A stretch of 64,000 bases of DNA from Arenicola marina. Taxonomy: Eukaryota; Annelida; Polychaeta; Arenicolidae. Below, piece after piece: positions 25,626 to 38,619 of this stretch. The stretch lies in contig OZ025258.1 in NCBI GenBank assembly GCA_964019135.1, positions 31,304,186 through 31,368,185 on the forward strand, in the 5' to 3' direction. The notes under the pieces were generated by a model that was not told the DNA's origin, made no database searches, and saw nothing but the letters and a program-made list of their open reading frames with translations. The position numbers and the translations under genes were made by a program. Every line of letters starts with the position of its first letter. Positions within the stretch are counted from its first letter, which is position 1.

Positions 25626-25989
25626 GTGGCTGGGCTCCATCCCCCGGGAGGTCTACTGCCGTCTGTGCCTCATTTGGGTCTTGCCGGTCGGGGTCACTGG
25701 GGGCTGACCCATCATCACCTCGTGACTTCCAACAACACGAAGTTCAGATTGATGAGGGATCGCTACACGGGGATACAGGAGAGAGGGTGCATCATGGAGG
25801 CCGGGAGCGGGCGATAGGGGAAAGAGGTCGAGAGAGTGTGATTGGGGGCGGGGGGGTGGGGGGGGGAGAGGATGCAGCGGTAGAGCTATCGACGGTCCCG
25901 CAAAATGAGGCCCCCACAAATAAAGTTGTGTCTTCTCGCAATGTGTTTACGGTACTTCAGCCGGTGGCGCTTCTACCTACCTGACGGAG

Positions 25990-26230
25990 ACTGCCACCCC
26001 ACCCCCCCCCCCCTCCCCCGCCCCCGAAATCTCCACCCCGAGAATCCCACCCGGAGATCGCTACCCCGGAGACCCCCACATCGCGACCCCACCACTAGAC
26101 CCCCACACCGGGGCCCCCAACCCGTGACCTCTATCACAAGGCCCTAACCCGGAGACCCCCACATCGCGACCCCACCCCTAGACCCTCACCCCGTGAGCCC
26201 CGCCCCGAGCCTCCCACCTCCAAACTCTCA
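25990..26230. repeat. C-rich imperfect repeat of about 83 bp
   Basis: GGAGACCCCCACATCGCGAC occurs at about 26068 and 26151, with similar CCCC-rich phrases between and around. Low-complexity C-rich tract, no gene. Confidence 0.7.
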
Positions 26231-26829
26231 CTACTAGTTCCGATTAATAAATAGCTTTGTTTTGCTTGTAATTACCTGGGCCCCGGATTTATTATAGTTA
26301 AGTTACGTCATAGCTTCTAAGTCTCGTCATGGTGTTGTTCATAATCCGAAGCGGTTTCTTTAGTTATAGCTACAGATTTATTTCATGAAAAAAAACGGTG
26401 CAAAATGTATATATAAACCGTGTCTGTTCTATACCTGCAAATAGTTAGCAAATTATTTTAAAAAACATGAACCACCTTGTCAATTCAAAAAATAGTTTTA
26501 GATTTTTCAAATATTTGAATCAACATTTCAATTTATCAAATGTTTTATTTAGGGTAAATACGGTCTAATAGCACAAAGTTGGCTACAGACCATTGCAGTA
26601 TCTTCTAATGTTAGCACGACTGCTTATCGTTAACATGAACAATTGAGGCAAACATGCTACACTAGCATTAGTTATCGTTTCTTACTGAACCCCTTCCAAT
26701 GAAAATATTTTAGTTTAAATTATTGAATAATTCCCGAGAGAAATCCTATCCTATTTAAGTTATATATACATGTACTTTTAATCTGGTTAAATATATTCAT
26801 ATTCCTCACTTTGACTAGTGATGGCGGGG

Positions 26830-27290
26830 AGAGGCGGGATGGGTAGTAATTGCGACTGTCGATCAAATGGTGGGGAGAGGGTGGGGAGAGGGTGGTAAGC
26901 TTCATGTACTGGGTTGAAAACCGGGGTGGGGAGAGGGTGTTTTCTCCAAAACTGAGAGGCGACGTGTCAATGTACTCCCCCCCCCCCCCCCCTCTTCCTT
27001 GGCTCTATGACAAACCTGTTACATTCCTTCAGTCTTATACATATCTAGTTAGGGGGTAGGAGGTGGGGGACACACGGGGCTTTCGAAACATAGGGTAAGT
27101 TACAAGTGCATCCTCGTTTCCGTCCTCACCCGTTTACCCTCCCCGCCCCCTTCCGCCCCCACCCGTTTACCCTCCCTTCCCCTCCCCCACCAGTTCACTC
27201 TCCCTTCTTCCGCCCCCACCTGTTGCACCTTCCCTTCTTCCGCCCCACCCGTTGTACCCCCCACCCCCCTCCTTCAACCAATATTGTCGC
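26830..27290. repeat. G-rich tract followed by C-rich tract
   Basis: GGGGAGAGGGTGGGGAGAGG occurs near 26872 and its parts recur to 26940. A C-run lies at 26980-26992, and a pyrimidine tract with repeated CCGTTTACCCTCCC and TTCCGCCCCCACC lies at 27117-27270. Confidence 0.65.
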
Positions 27291-28931
27291 TGCCCCAGGT
27301 TTAGGGTGTCCTATATTTATTTACGACGCGGTTCCTGTGGTATCTGTTGCGTGATAAAATTGTCTAAATCTGAACCCAGTTGGCAGTTGCCTACTCCCCT
27401 CATGCTCGTTTTGAAATATATACCCCTCCGGAGGATAATAATTCTCCTGACAAGCTTCATTAGTCTAAAATATTTACACAAGGCGCGAGACACTGTTATG
27501 ACAAAACCTTGATACTCGCATCGCCGAGAGATGGGTGACGGGATATGGGATAGGTGAAGGAGATGGAGGGAGGGAGAGGTGGGGGAGGGGGCCAGGGGTA
27601 GGAGAAATCTTCTGGCTGTCAGTTTACCGTTATTATGATGTCGATTTAGCACGGGAGCCGCCCATAACATGACAGGCTCCTCGGTGCCCGGTCTCTCCCC
27701 CCAGGTCTGCGTGTGTCATGGCCACTTGCTCGTACCTGTTACTTGTGGCATTTATCGCCCAGGGCCGACACCCCGCCGGGCGGGAGGCTGGCACGGGTAT
27801 GTCATGCCAGCCGAGCGCGTAATCCAAAGTGCCGCCTCCCAGAGGTGCGCCAGACTCAGCCAGTCATCAAACTACCCCCCCAGGTAATTAGTTTTTGAAG
27901 ACCCCCACAGCCCCGGGGTGCGGCCAATCCGGCGCGAGGGGTGCTACCGCTACCGCCGCGCCCCCTCACCGGCCAACTGCATTTCGCACACCGCGCGGGG
28001 GAATACATTCCGTATCTGGTCAGGGCGACCAGATGGATTTAGCCATTCGGTGAATTCCCGACGCTCCACGGGCGGCGTATCGGAGGATGAGTATCTACTG
28101 TCCGTCCGTCACTCAACGCGGGAGGCGGCCACTGTTTGTTTATGGGCTCCTGCCAAGTAATTAACCGGATCTAATTGATAAAAGTGGAGATAGTAGGATT
28201 CCCTGTTGGGGCCGTCTGCCGGTCAATCTGTTTATGTAGTGCCCCCCCCAACCCCCCTTCTCACAGTCCCCAATGAGGGATGTATGGCACCCGGTTCTGT
28301 AGCGACTTGAGATAAGACAGGAAGTGTAAATAAAACAAGATGTGACTATATAGCTTTATAATGGCACGGCCGTATGTATACTTGTGATACTCCGAAATAA
28401 ATATCATCTTTCTGGTTTTTATTCGACGCGGTTGCCCGTTTTAGAAATTAAGTTATCAATAAATATACATTTTGCAGGAAGCGTGCCAAGGGAAGATGAA
28501 CGAGGTTAAAACAGCGTCCAAATCCCTCTCAAAACGGTTGTATCTATTACCTCTCTATGATATTCGCATTTGCAACCTCAATTTACAATAAAATTACAAT
28601 GAATATGCCCCTGGAGTCCCGAAGTTGAGCGGGGGGGTGGGGGGGGGGCACCCAAGATTTAGTTCATGTGGGAAGGATGGGTGGGGGGGCTGGCTCACGT
28701 TGACAAACGTTGACAAGCTACTTGTATTTACAGTTAAAGCGGTGGGCGGCTGACTTTGTTCGATTTGATGTTACCTGTATAATAATTTGGCTCTCACGTA
28801 CGTTCCATCCCCAGATTCCATCATGCGATCATCGCGCCAGTGCTGTGTAACCCGCACAGTTTACAGTCGGTAAAGTCTGGCTACGAGCAGCATAAAGACA
28901 CAATGTTAAAGACGAGGGGAAAGGGACTCAC

Positions 28932-29256
28932 CTGCCGGCCTTGGTCACTATCATTTCAGTTCCGAGCGAGTCGAACTCATCCCACAACGCCTTCATCTCG
29001 AGCTGAGCATTCACGTTCAGGAGTTTCGGATGGAGCGGCTTTTTCTCCTTCGGCGATCCCGCGTCCAGCACGCTGTCCAACGAATCCTTGCCCGGCGAGC
29101 TTGATTGTCCGCATTTGTCTTTACTTCCGTCACTAGATGGAGCCACTGAACCAGTACCGATGCCGTTGTGTTCAGATTCTGATGACGTCACACTTCGTCC
29201 ATTCACTGCGGAACTACCGTAGTAACTTCTGTCGGAGCCCGCCGCAGAAATGCATG
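28932..29256 (-). CDS. Tbx1/10: Tbx1/10 coding exon 2 (linker and start of T-box)
   Basis: Follows a good acceptor (pyrimidine tract then CAG at 29257-29258) and ends GGC AG|GTGAGT at 28932/28931. It encodes residues 127-234 and the first two bases of an Arg codon. The first 80 residues are Ser/Gly/Lys-rich linker; from about residue 208 the T-box begins with [13 protein letters not shown] and [11 protein letters not shown], nearly identical to vertebrate TBX1. Phase 1 in, phase 2 out, both agreeing with the neighbouring exons. The opposite strand has a 98-codon open frame across this exon, which is only a shadow. Confidence 0.95.
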
Positions 29257-29769
29257 CTGAAAAAGAGAAACGGAAATTTAATTTAGATAAATAATCGCTA
29301 TACTTTAAGGTTTATCTCAACGAGATTATATTGGGACCAAATAACGCTTGTGGTTAGTCACAAGCCAAATTGGAACGAACACTCGCTTTGCTTGTTAACG
29401 TTGTCTACCGGTTGTTCGAAATTATTTCGGTTTTTAATGGTCCAAGATTGGACGTTTTAAGCTGAATTGATGTACATGCTACAGTGACTATGGCAGCAGG
29501 ATACATTTTCAAGTTTTCGGTCAACAAAAGTTCGATGAATAATGCCATTCCACACAAACAGTCACAGTCAGAAAAAAAAACTTTCTCCCTAAAAAACCTA
29601 TCCACGACATGTCCCATGCAATATAAATCGCGAATGTGGTGGGCGCTGTGTGCAGGCCATAGACTACAATGGCGACCAGATACCCATGACGATGGAGGCA
29701 TTGGGAGGGGCGGCGGTATGACGGGCGCACGGAAAAAACAAAGACAACGTGTCTCAGAAACAGCTGTCG

Positions 29770-31240
29770 GATATAAATCTTCCAATATCAATTCTCGGGG
29801 GGGAGAGGTTTCAAGAGAAGGCTTGGGAGGTGTGTGAGTGGGGTGCGGGTGGGGGGAGCGGGTGTAGCAAGAGATAGATGCCTGTTTGATGTAAGCGCGA
29901 GGGGTGACGGGGCGGGGGTGGCGGGCGTGGGGGTGGAGATAACCCCATGTATGCACGCACACAGATTCGACATCATGGCAGCTATTTCACAAATGCGTTT
30001 TAAAAATAACGAATTGATATGTTTAATAGAAATATATCTTTTCCCTGATAGGACTGTACCCATGACAGACAACCCAGAAAAACGCAGACATGAGACAGAT
30101 CTCCTCCCGGGGCGACCGCAGTCACAGCTCACAAGGCAAAACTTCATCGACAGGGAATAAATCGTTCGAGTTTTGTTTACAACGTTTGGGTTAATTCAGT
30201 TTGATTTTATAACATGTTGGACATGCGACATCTCAGTGTGTGTGTGTGTGGGGGGGGGGGGGGGTGCAAGATGCAAGGGGGAGTGGTGCAAGGGGGGTTG
30301 AGCAGGGTTGTGGCGCAGATGGAATGGATACTTTGGGGTCTCCTCGATCTGTATATTTGTCTTCATCAAGGCGTAACGACAATATTTTGCCTGCTGGGAG
30401 TAGGGGAGGAGAAGGGGTGGGGGTGATGCGTCGAGGGCAACAAGTGCGCTGCTGCACGCGACAGTCCCCGGGGGGGCGGGGGGCGGAGTAGCCGAGGGGG
30501 TTGGGGGTGTCGTTACCCCCTGAGAAGGATGCCATCCGTCATCGCTGGGTGGAGGGTGGGGTGGTTTGTAGGTGGGGGATGGGTTGCTGGGGGGTGGGGG
30601 GGGGGCTGTCGTTATCGACCGCGCACTTCCGTCATCGCTGCCATAGCCACTGCAAACCCGGCACGCCACCTAGCGGGACGCGCAATAGGTGACTGACAGA
30701 GGAGATTGCTGCGCATCCCCCTGGCGGGGGAGACTGGTATGCGCGGCCGCTGCGAGTCCTCGTACATAACTCCCCGTGATCCGGACACGCGTCGTGACGC
30801 AATGGGGATCCGGACGACGGATCCCGAACAGTACCCCGCCCCCACCCCGGGTGGGCGGTGAGGGGGCGGGGGACGGGGGCGGAGGGTGGGAGGCGGAGGG
30901 TGGGGGGTGCAAGGCCAGGGCGCGGCCTGGTCAGCCCCCCCCCCCCCGAAACCCCCCTGCTCTAAGTCGTAATGTCACACTCTCTTCCTTCCTCCCCTGC
31001 CCCCTCCCACCCCACCCCTCCTACCCTTCCCTCCCCCCACCCACTACACCCACACGCACACCCGCAAGTGATCCACCTCAAGTATCCCATGTCCCGTCAC
31101 TTTGCACCAACCACAGCGGCCCCTTACCCCCCCCCCCCCCTAGCCCCTTTACGCACCCCCCCGCCCCATCACCCCTCACCCCGCCCACCGACTTCGCCAC
31201 TTCTCGCTCCCGAGGCCTCCTATGTGACAACGCGTGACCG
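29770..31240. repeat. Alternating G-rich and C-rich tracts in intron 1
   Basis: G-rich on the plus strand at about 29800-29945, 30236-30300, 30405-30610 and 30835-30920; C-rich at 30935-31190. A TG run at 30236-30250 precedes a 14-base G-run. No gene; Pro-rich and Gly-rich frames here are composition artefacts. Confidence 0.7.
30663..30676 (-). promoter_or_regulatory. CTCF-like motif
   Basis: On the minus strand CCGCTAGGTGGCGT fits the CTCF core at 13 of 14 positions (only the last base differs). About 1.4 kb into intron 1, next to exon 2. Confidence 0.4.
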
Positions 31241-32384
31241 CGCTTTCATCCTGGGCGCGTCCGGCCGACAGTTTACGGTAAATATTTATTGACACGTATA
31301 ACTACAGCTCCGGCGCCCGACGCTGGCTCTTTTTTTCCCCTTTTTTTGTGACTCCTCGCGACACCCGGCCGCTCTGTGTGTGTTCCCCCCAGTGGGGGCG
31401 ACAAGGGGCGACCCCTATAGGAGAGATCCGGCCAGGGGGGGAGCCTTAAAGCGAGGCACTGCGACATCAAAGTGATGCGGCGCGGTCCTCTATAAAAGTG
31501 AGAAGTGTTTACATTAGTCCGATACATCGGTAGCGGGTTACCGGGCTAATGTGCGCATGCGTAGTGTCCCTTGTCTGGCGCGACAGCGTCACCAACCCTG
31601 CTGCTGCAGCTATCTGCAGCTCAGTGTCAGTGATACAGGGATACAAATTGCAACCTGTGTTTACAATTGTCACTGCACACTGCACCTGTGTCTGCAAATG
31701 TCTGAATGAAGCTTGATCCATGTTTTGATAGCAAAACAATTATTGATTTTCCTTATGGCAAACGCGTTTCTCAAATCGTCAACTAAAATTGCTTTCTTTT
31801 ACTTTGGGAATTCTCTGTTCTAGCCTTTGTGCGAATGAAATCTATAATGGGCCATGAAATCTTCGGAGATAATGCCCTGAGCTTGAATGAAACTTGCCCT
31901 AGATGCGCATGTTGATCTTCACTCTGCCGGCAGAGGGAGCTCGTTCAGCACACCACCTCTGCCCCACGTAACCGCCAGCCTCACGATTGACCTGGGGTCA
32001 CGAATGGTTTTAGAGGGTTGTTTAGTTTGAATTTTGTCTTTTCGATGCACATTTTAAAAATGTAGACATTCCGCTGATCACAATACAAAGGTTAAACGAA
32101 AAAAAAATTCAAATTAACACGGGATAAAAGTTCAAAGCGCTTCACGCCTTTGACCTCGATCGAGCTCAAAAACGATAGTTCGAAAATAACATGGCTTCTA
32201 ATGATTCAAAATCGAATAAATTCGCCCGGTACCATACCGGTAGCACAGTATGTGCTAAACAGTGGCGTAGTTGATGCCAAACTGCAACTAGATCTTCGAT
32301 CAGATTATTTCAATTTTCGCCTATGAAGGATAATGCTGATGGTTAAATTTGACGTGGGGGTAGAGGGATCATAGCTCAACCGGT

Positions 32385-32398
32385 ACGCCCTCTGGCGG
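32385..32398 (-). promoter_or_regulatory. CTCF-like motif
   Basis: On the minus strand CCGCCAGAGGGCGT fits the CTCF core at 13 of 14 positions. It lies 0.9 kb before the 37-bp array. Confidence 0.38.
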
Positions 32399-32949
32399 GA
32401 GATCGGCTGTTCTGCAGCTCAGCTTGCTTGTGGAGTGCGCTTGGGAGAGGCCGCTCCTCTTAAACTTTAAAAAAATCCAGACGAGGGTTTAATTAATTTA
32501 ACACTGTTATGTGTCTTAAAAAAAATTAAGATAAACACACATACGTCGGCACTTCTAAAACAAATGTTTCAGAGATATATGTGAGCTATTCTGATTGAGG
32601 TGAATCAATTCAGAACAGACACTTGTAGGGGTTATTGGGGATGGGGGTGGCACTCTATTATCTCTCCAAAAACCGTCTCTGTTGAACCATGACAGACAAT
32701 GCGAAACCACAGGCCATAGGTTATTTATACACCTGTATATATACTAAAGCTTTTCTTTCACGCATTGTGGATTGATCTATTAGCAGTGTGGGCGACATTC
32801 AAATACTTTAAGGTGTCCTTCCAGTAAAAGGTCAGCCATAAACAGAGAACGCGCCTTCTTAGATTTTAATCCTAATCTTTGTTTCTTTCTATCTGTTGAC
32901 ACCTGTCCAGGAGTCTGACTGTATACCTTCCTGCGTCTGAACGCAGCCT

Positions 32950-33140
32950 AACACCCCCATCCTCCCCCCTCTCTCTCTCTCTCCTTCGACATACCCCCAC
33001 TCCCCCGCACCCTCAAGAACCAACTCCCCCCCCTCTCCGCACCAACCAGTCCCTCGCCCCCCCCCCCCGCTCTCCCAACGCCACGCGCCTGGACGTCCCC
33101 CCCCCAACCCTCCCCACCCCCCCCCGCCACGCACCTACCC
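32950..33140. repeat. C-rich tract
   Basis: Many C-runs of five to nine on the plus strand, including a CT microsatellite at 32967-32984. Sits 170 bp before the 37-bp array. No gene. Confidence 0.7.
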
Positions 33141-33315
33141 GTCGCCCGGCACCGGCCCTGGTACCAGCAACCTCCTTCCTGAGAAACACAGGGCCTAAAT
33201 TATTTTACACAGATCCAGTATCGTCAATTAATTTTGCCAGAGATCCCGCTAGCACATCTGGATTAACTCCGACGCCAGCCAGAAGCAACGCGAGAGTGAT
33301 ACCAAGGAAAGTGGC

Positions 33316-36300
33316 AGCGCGAGACACCAGGATCAGGGGTCGGGAACCAGCCAGCGTGAGACACCAGGATCAGGGGTCGGGAACCAGCCAGCGTGAGACA
33401 CCAGGATCAGGGGTCGGGAACCAGCTAGCATGAGACACCAGGATCAGGGGTCGGGAACCAGCCAGCGTGAGACACCAGGATCAGGGTTCGGGAACCAGCT
33501 AGCATGAGACACCAAGATCAGGGGTCGGGAACCAGCTAGCATGAGACACCAGGATCAGAGGTCGGGAACCAGCCAGCGTGAGACACCAAGATCAGGGGTC
33601 GGGAACCAGCTAGCATGAGACACAAGGATCAGGGGTCGGGAACCAGCTAGCATGAGACACCAGAATCCGGGGTCGGGAACCAGCCAGCGTGAGACACCAA
33701 GATCAGGGGGTCGGGAACCAGCTAGAATGAGACACCAGAATCAGGGGTCGGGAACCAGCTAGCGTGAGACACCAAGATCAGGGGGTCGGGAACCAGCCAG
33801 CGTGAGACACCAGGATCAGGGATCGGGAACCAGCCAGCGTGAGACACCAGGATCAGGGATCGGGAACCAGCCAGCGTGAGACACCAGGATCAGGGGTCGG
33901 GAACCAGCTAGCATGAGACACAAGGATCAGGGGTCGGGAACCAGCTAGCATGAGACACCAGAATCCGGGGTCGGGAACCAGCCAGCGTGAGACACCAAGA
34001 TCAGGGGGTCGGGAACCAGCTAGAATGAGACACCAGAATCAGGGGTCGGGAACCAGCTAGCGTGAGACACCAAGATCAGGGGGTCGGGAACCAGCCAGCG
34101 TGAGACACCAGGATCAGGGATCGGGAACCAGCCAGCGTGAGACACCAGGATCAGGGATCGGGAACCAGCCAGCGTGAGACACCAGGATCAGGGGTCGGGA
34201 ACCAGCTAGCATGAGACACCAGAATCAAGGGTCAGGAACCAGCTAGCATGAGACACCAGGATCAGGGGTCGGGAACCAGCTAGCATGAGATACCAGAATC
34301 AGGGGTCGGGAACCAGCTAGTATGAGACACCAAGATCAGGGGTCGGGAACCAGCTAGCATGAGACACCAGGATCAGGGGTCGGGAACCAGCCAGCGTGAG
34401 ACACCAAGATCAGGGGTCGGGAACCAGCTAGCATGAGATACCAGAATCAGGGGTCGGGAACCAGCTAGCATGAGACACCAGAATCAGGGGTCGGGAACCA
34501 GCTAGCATGAGACACCAAGATCAGGGGTCGGGAACCAGCTAGCATGAGACACCAGAATCAGGGGTCGGGAACCAGCCAGCGTGAGACACCAAGATCAGGA
34601 GTCGGGAACCAGCTAGCGTGAGACACCAGGATCAGGGGTCGGGAACCAGCTAGCGTGAGACACCAAGATCAGGGGTCGGGAACCAGCTAGCGCGAGACAC
34701 CAAGATCAGGGGTCGGGAACCAGCTAGAATAAGACACCAGGATCAGGAGTCGGGAACCAGCCAGCGTGAGACACCAAGATCAGGGGTCGGGAACCAGCTA
34801 GCGTGAGACACCAGGATCAGGGGTCGGGAACCAGCTAGCGTGAGACACCAGGATCAGGGGTCGGGAACCAGCTAGCATGAGACACCAGGAGCAGGGGTCG
34901 GGAACCAGCTAGCATGAGACACCAGAATCAGGGGTCGGGAACCAGCCAGCGTGAGTCACCAGGATCAGGGGTCGGGAACCAGCTAGTATGAGACACCAGG
35001 ATCAGGGGTCGGGAACCAGCTAGCATGAGACACCAGAATCAGGGGTCGGGAACCAGCCAGCGTGAGACACCAAGACCAGGGGTCGGGAACCAGCTAGCGT
35101 GAGACACCAGGATCAGGGGTCGGGAACCAGCTAGCATGAGACACCAGAATCAGGGGTCCGGAACCAGCCAGCGTGAGACACCAGGATCAGGGGTCGGGAA
35201 CCAGCTAGCATGAGACACCAGGATCAGGGGTCGGGAACCAGCTAGCATGAGACACCAGAATCCGGGATCGGGAACCAGCCAGCGTGAGACACCAAGACCA
35301 GGGGTCGGGAACCAGCTAGCGTGAGACACCAGGATCAGGGGTCGGGAACCAGCTAGCGTGAGACACCAGGATCAGGGGTCGGGAACCAGCTAGCGTGAGA
35401 CACCATGATCAGGGGTCGGGAACCAGCTCGCGCGAGACACCAGGATCAGGGGTCGGGAACCAGCTAGCATGAGACACCAGGATCAGGGGTCGGGAACCAG
35501 CTCGCGCAAGACACCAGGATCAGGGGTCGGGAACCAGCTAGCGTGAGACACCAGGATCAGGGGTCGGGAACCAGCTAGCACGAGACACCAGAATCAGGGG
35601 TCGGGAACCAGCCAGCGTGAGACACCAAGATCAGGGGTCGGGAACCAGCTAGCGTGAGACACCAGGATCAGGGGTCGGGAACCAGCTAGCGTGAGACACC
35701 AGGATCAGGGGTCGGGAACCAGTTAGCGCGAGACACCAAGATCAGGGGTCGGGAACCAGCTAGAATGAGACACCAGGATCAGGGGTCGGGAACCAGCCAG
35801 CGTGAGACACCAAGATCAGGGGTCGGGAACCAGCTAGCGTGAGACACCAGGATCAGGGGTGGGGAACCAGGTAGCGTGAGACACCAGGATCAGGGGTCGG
35901 GAACCAGCTAGCACGAGACACCAGGATCAGGGGTCGGGAACCAGCTAGCATGAGACACCAAAATCAGGGGTCGGGAACCAGCAAGCGTGAGACACCAGGA
36001 TCAGGGGTCGTGAACCAGCTAGCATGAGACACCAGGATCAGGGGTTGGGAACCAGCCAGCGTGAGACACCAAGATCAGGGGTCGGGAACCAGCTAGCGTG
36101 AGACACCAGGATCAGGGGTCGGGAACCAGCTAGTATGAGACACCAGGATCAGGGGTCGGGAACCAGCCAGCGTGAGACACCAGGATCAGGGGTCGGGAAC
36201 CAGCTAGCATGAGACACCAGAATCATGGGTCGGGAACCAGCCAGCGTGAGACACCAAGATCAGGGGTCGGGAACCAGCTAGCGTGAGACACCAGGATCAG

Positions 36301-37087
36301 GGGTCGGGAACCAGCTAGCGTGAGACACCAGGATCAGGGGTCGGGAACCAGCTAGTATGAGACACCAGGATCAGGGGTCGGGAACCAGCTAGCATGAGAC
36401 ACCAGAATCAGGGGTCGGGAACCAGCCAGCGTGAGACACCAAGATCAAGGGACGGGAACCAGCTAGCGTGAGACACCAGGATCAGGGGTCGGGAACCAGC
36501 TCGCATGAGACACCAGGATCAGGGGTGGGGAACCAGCTAGCATGAGACACCAGGATCAAGGGTCGGGAACCAACCAGCGTGAGACACCAAGATCAGGGGT
36601 CGGGAACCAGCTCGCGCAAGACACCAGGATCAGGGGTGGGGAACCAGCTAGCATGAGACACCAGGATCAAGGTTCGGGAACCAGCCAGCGTGAGACACCA
36701 AGATCAGGGGTCGGGAACCAGCTCGCGCGAGACACCAGGATCAGGGGTCGGGAACCAGCTAGCATGAGACACCAGAATCAGGGGTCGGGAACCAGCCAGC
36801 GTGAGACACCAAGATCAAGGGACGGGAACCAGCTAGCGTGAGACACCATGATCAGGGGTCGGGAACCAGCTCGCGCGAGACACCAGGATCAGGGGTCGGG
36901 AACCAGCTAGCATGAGACACCAGGATCAGGGGTCGGGAACCAGCTCGCGCAAGACACCAGGATCAGGGGTCGGGAACCAGCTAGCGTGAGACACCAGGAT
37001 CAGGGGTCGGGAACCAGCTAGCATGAGACACCAGGATCAGGGGTCGGGAACCAGCTCGCGCGAGACACCAGAATCAGGGGTCGGGAA
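33316..37087. repeat. 37-bp minisatellite, about 3.8 kb
   Basis: About 100 copies of a 37-bp unit: GAGACACCAGGATCAGGGGT then CGGGAACCAGCTAGCAT. Variation is concentrated at CCAGG/CCAAG/CCAGA and at CTAGCAT/CCAGCGT/CTCGCGC. A block of eight units (298 bp) starting near 33661 is repeated almost exactly from 33959, showing recent block duplication. Both ends degrade; the right tail (37088-37250) has decayed GGGAACCAGTT units. Short Arg/Gln-rich frames over the array are artefacts. Confidence 0.97.
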
Positions 37088-37879
37088 CCAGTTAGAGAGC
37101 ACCACCATGAGATAATTGGGAACCAGATTGAGCAGGTCACCAAAGGAAGGGACAGGGAACCAGTTAGAGCGAAATAATGAAAGAAGGAGCTGGGAACCAG
37201 TTTGAGCGAGACAATGCAGACAATAACAGAAGGGACAGGGGACCAGTTACAGAAACCATTTCAGGGATACCAGCCCAAGGCGCAAGGTACCAATCTGAGA
37301 GAGCCGCAAACAGAGGAGGCAGCGAACACGCTAAATGAGGCATCTCACAGGGGTCCGAATCCTATCTGGACCCCCTATCTCAGGGTCCACCACAGGAAGG
37401 AGATGGTGCGATAGTCGTTGCGTCCGCCAAGTGCAGAAGCGATCTCTAATGGCATGACACCAACGGGGGCAAACTGCGCCAGATAATATAGGCATGCATA
37501 ACGGTCTCCCTTTGCGGGAAACCCAATGGATTCAACAGATGAGGGAGGGAGAATGTTACTTCGATGAACTAGAGGGGCCACTAGTGTAGAAGGAGATCAG
37601 TGGGGTTTGGAGGTGAACATAGGAAGGTGGTGGTCGGAGGGGGAGGTTGAGGGAAGGGGCGAGGAGGGGGGGGGGGGGGGGCTAAAAGGACCGCCGGACA
37701 TCCGCCATATTGGGGACACTTTACCGGATTTCAACGCCGGTTGCGTCGGGCAACAGAACGAAGTGAGTCTCGCGTAATCTCGTCCTGTGCACGTGACGGC
37801 GGCGGAGTCACGGGGTTAAGAGGCGCGCGATCCATCACGCGGGGTGTATACAGGACCCCGGCGGGCAGGGCGCCGCTCG

Positions 37880-37893
37880 CCGCCAGGGGGCAG
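37880..37893 (+). promoter_or_regulatory. CTCF-like motif, full core match
   Basis: CCGCCAGGGGGCAG matches every position of the CTCF core CCRSYAGRKGGCRS, inside a GC-rich stretch (37735-38000) between the two largest arrays of intron 1. By motif alone this is the strongest candidate in the window. Confidence 0.45.
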
Positions 37894-38106
37894 GGCCGGG
37901 TGGCCAGGCACCCCCCGGGTCCCCAGGGCACCCCGGGCTCTGTTTACACGTGCCCAGCCGGGGGGTCAGGGTTTGATACCTCTCCGCGGAGATGTTACAC
38001 TGAACAGTGACAGGTCTGCGGCGGGGAGGCGAGACACGGCAATAGGGTGGGTGGGTGTGGGGGTCCGGGGGAGGGGGGGAGGCTGATGGTACTAATGGCT
38101 GAGGGT

Positions 38107-38127
38107 GTGTGTGTGTGTGTGTGTGTG
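38107..38127. repeat. TG microsatellite
   Basis: An uninterrupted run of about ten TG dinucleotides within a G-rich stretch of intron 1. Confidence 0.9.
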
Positions 38128-38619
38128 CAGAGGTAAGGGAGAGGCAAAGGGTATGGGGAAGCAGTGGGGTGGGGTGCCACAGACGGCTCACTTGTGTAGT
38201 ACCAGAAGTCTGTGGCGGTGTCTGTAGTGGCACCATGGCCCGGCCGGCAGGGGCCCGGGTCTGTGTCAGCCAATGGCTGATGGGGAGCTGGGCCCCGGTC
38301 ACTCACATCGGACCAACAATAGACACAGTCCCTCCATTGTACCGCGCAGAATGTCGTCTGCTTCATATCTTCAGGTGGGTTTGAGAAACATACAGACACC
38401 ACGTGTGTACAAGCGGTGTCTATAGATATCGTCTCCTGCTTAGGTTTCCTCAATATTTCTCATTTTCCTCCGTTTTTATATCTCAACCTTCATTCGGTCT
38501 CATATTCCTCTTATTCTTTGTCCTTTGTTTGACTACATCTTTCCCTAATCTTTCCCTTATTCCGCTCTCAAGTCTGCAACTTTTCCCTTCTTCTACTCTC
38601 ATCCACATGCTATTTGTCT

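Larger units (their letters stand above)
11012..28931 (-). other. Tbx1/10 intron 2 (17.9 kb)
   Basis: A large intron inside the T-box coding region, between GR and RMFPTFQ. It contains the arrays at 13914-14040, 14960-15216, 19020-19295, 20751-23304, 24889-24990 and 25409-25625, several G- or C-rich tracts and three CTCF-like motifs. The stretches 11012-12345, 15230-18840, 19300-20600, 23320-24820, 26230-26820 and 27300-28920 show no gene or repeat that I can support; 15230-18840 is AT-rich, non-repetitive, and a reasonable place to look for conserved enhancers. Confidence 0.9.

Noticed and set aside
29243-29256. ATG CAT TTC at the very start of exon 2 as an alternative start, reminiscent of the MHF start of human TBX1
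   Set aside because: It is in another frame and meets a stop within about 14 codons.
32371-32446. tRNA or tRNA-derived SINE with a TAGCTCAACCGG box A
   Set aside because: Box A fits but no convincing box B or cloverleaf follows; the CTCF-like word explains part of it.
33316-37087. CRISPR-like array of 37-bp repeats
   Set aside because: Units are directly adjacent with no spacers and the context is a eukaryotic intron; it is a minisatellite.
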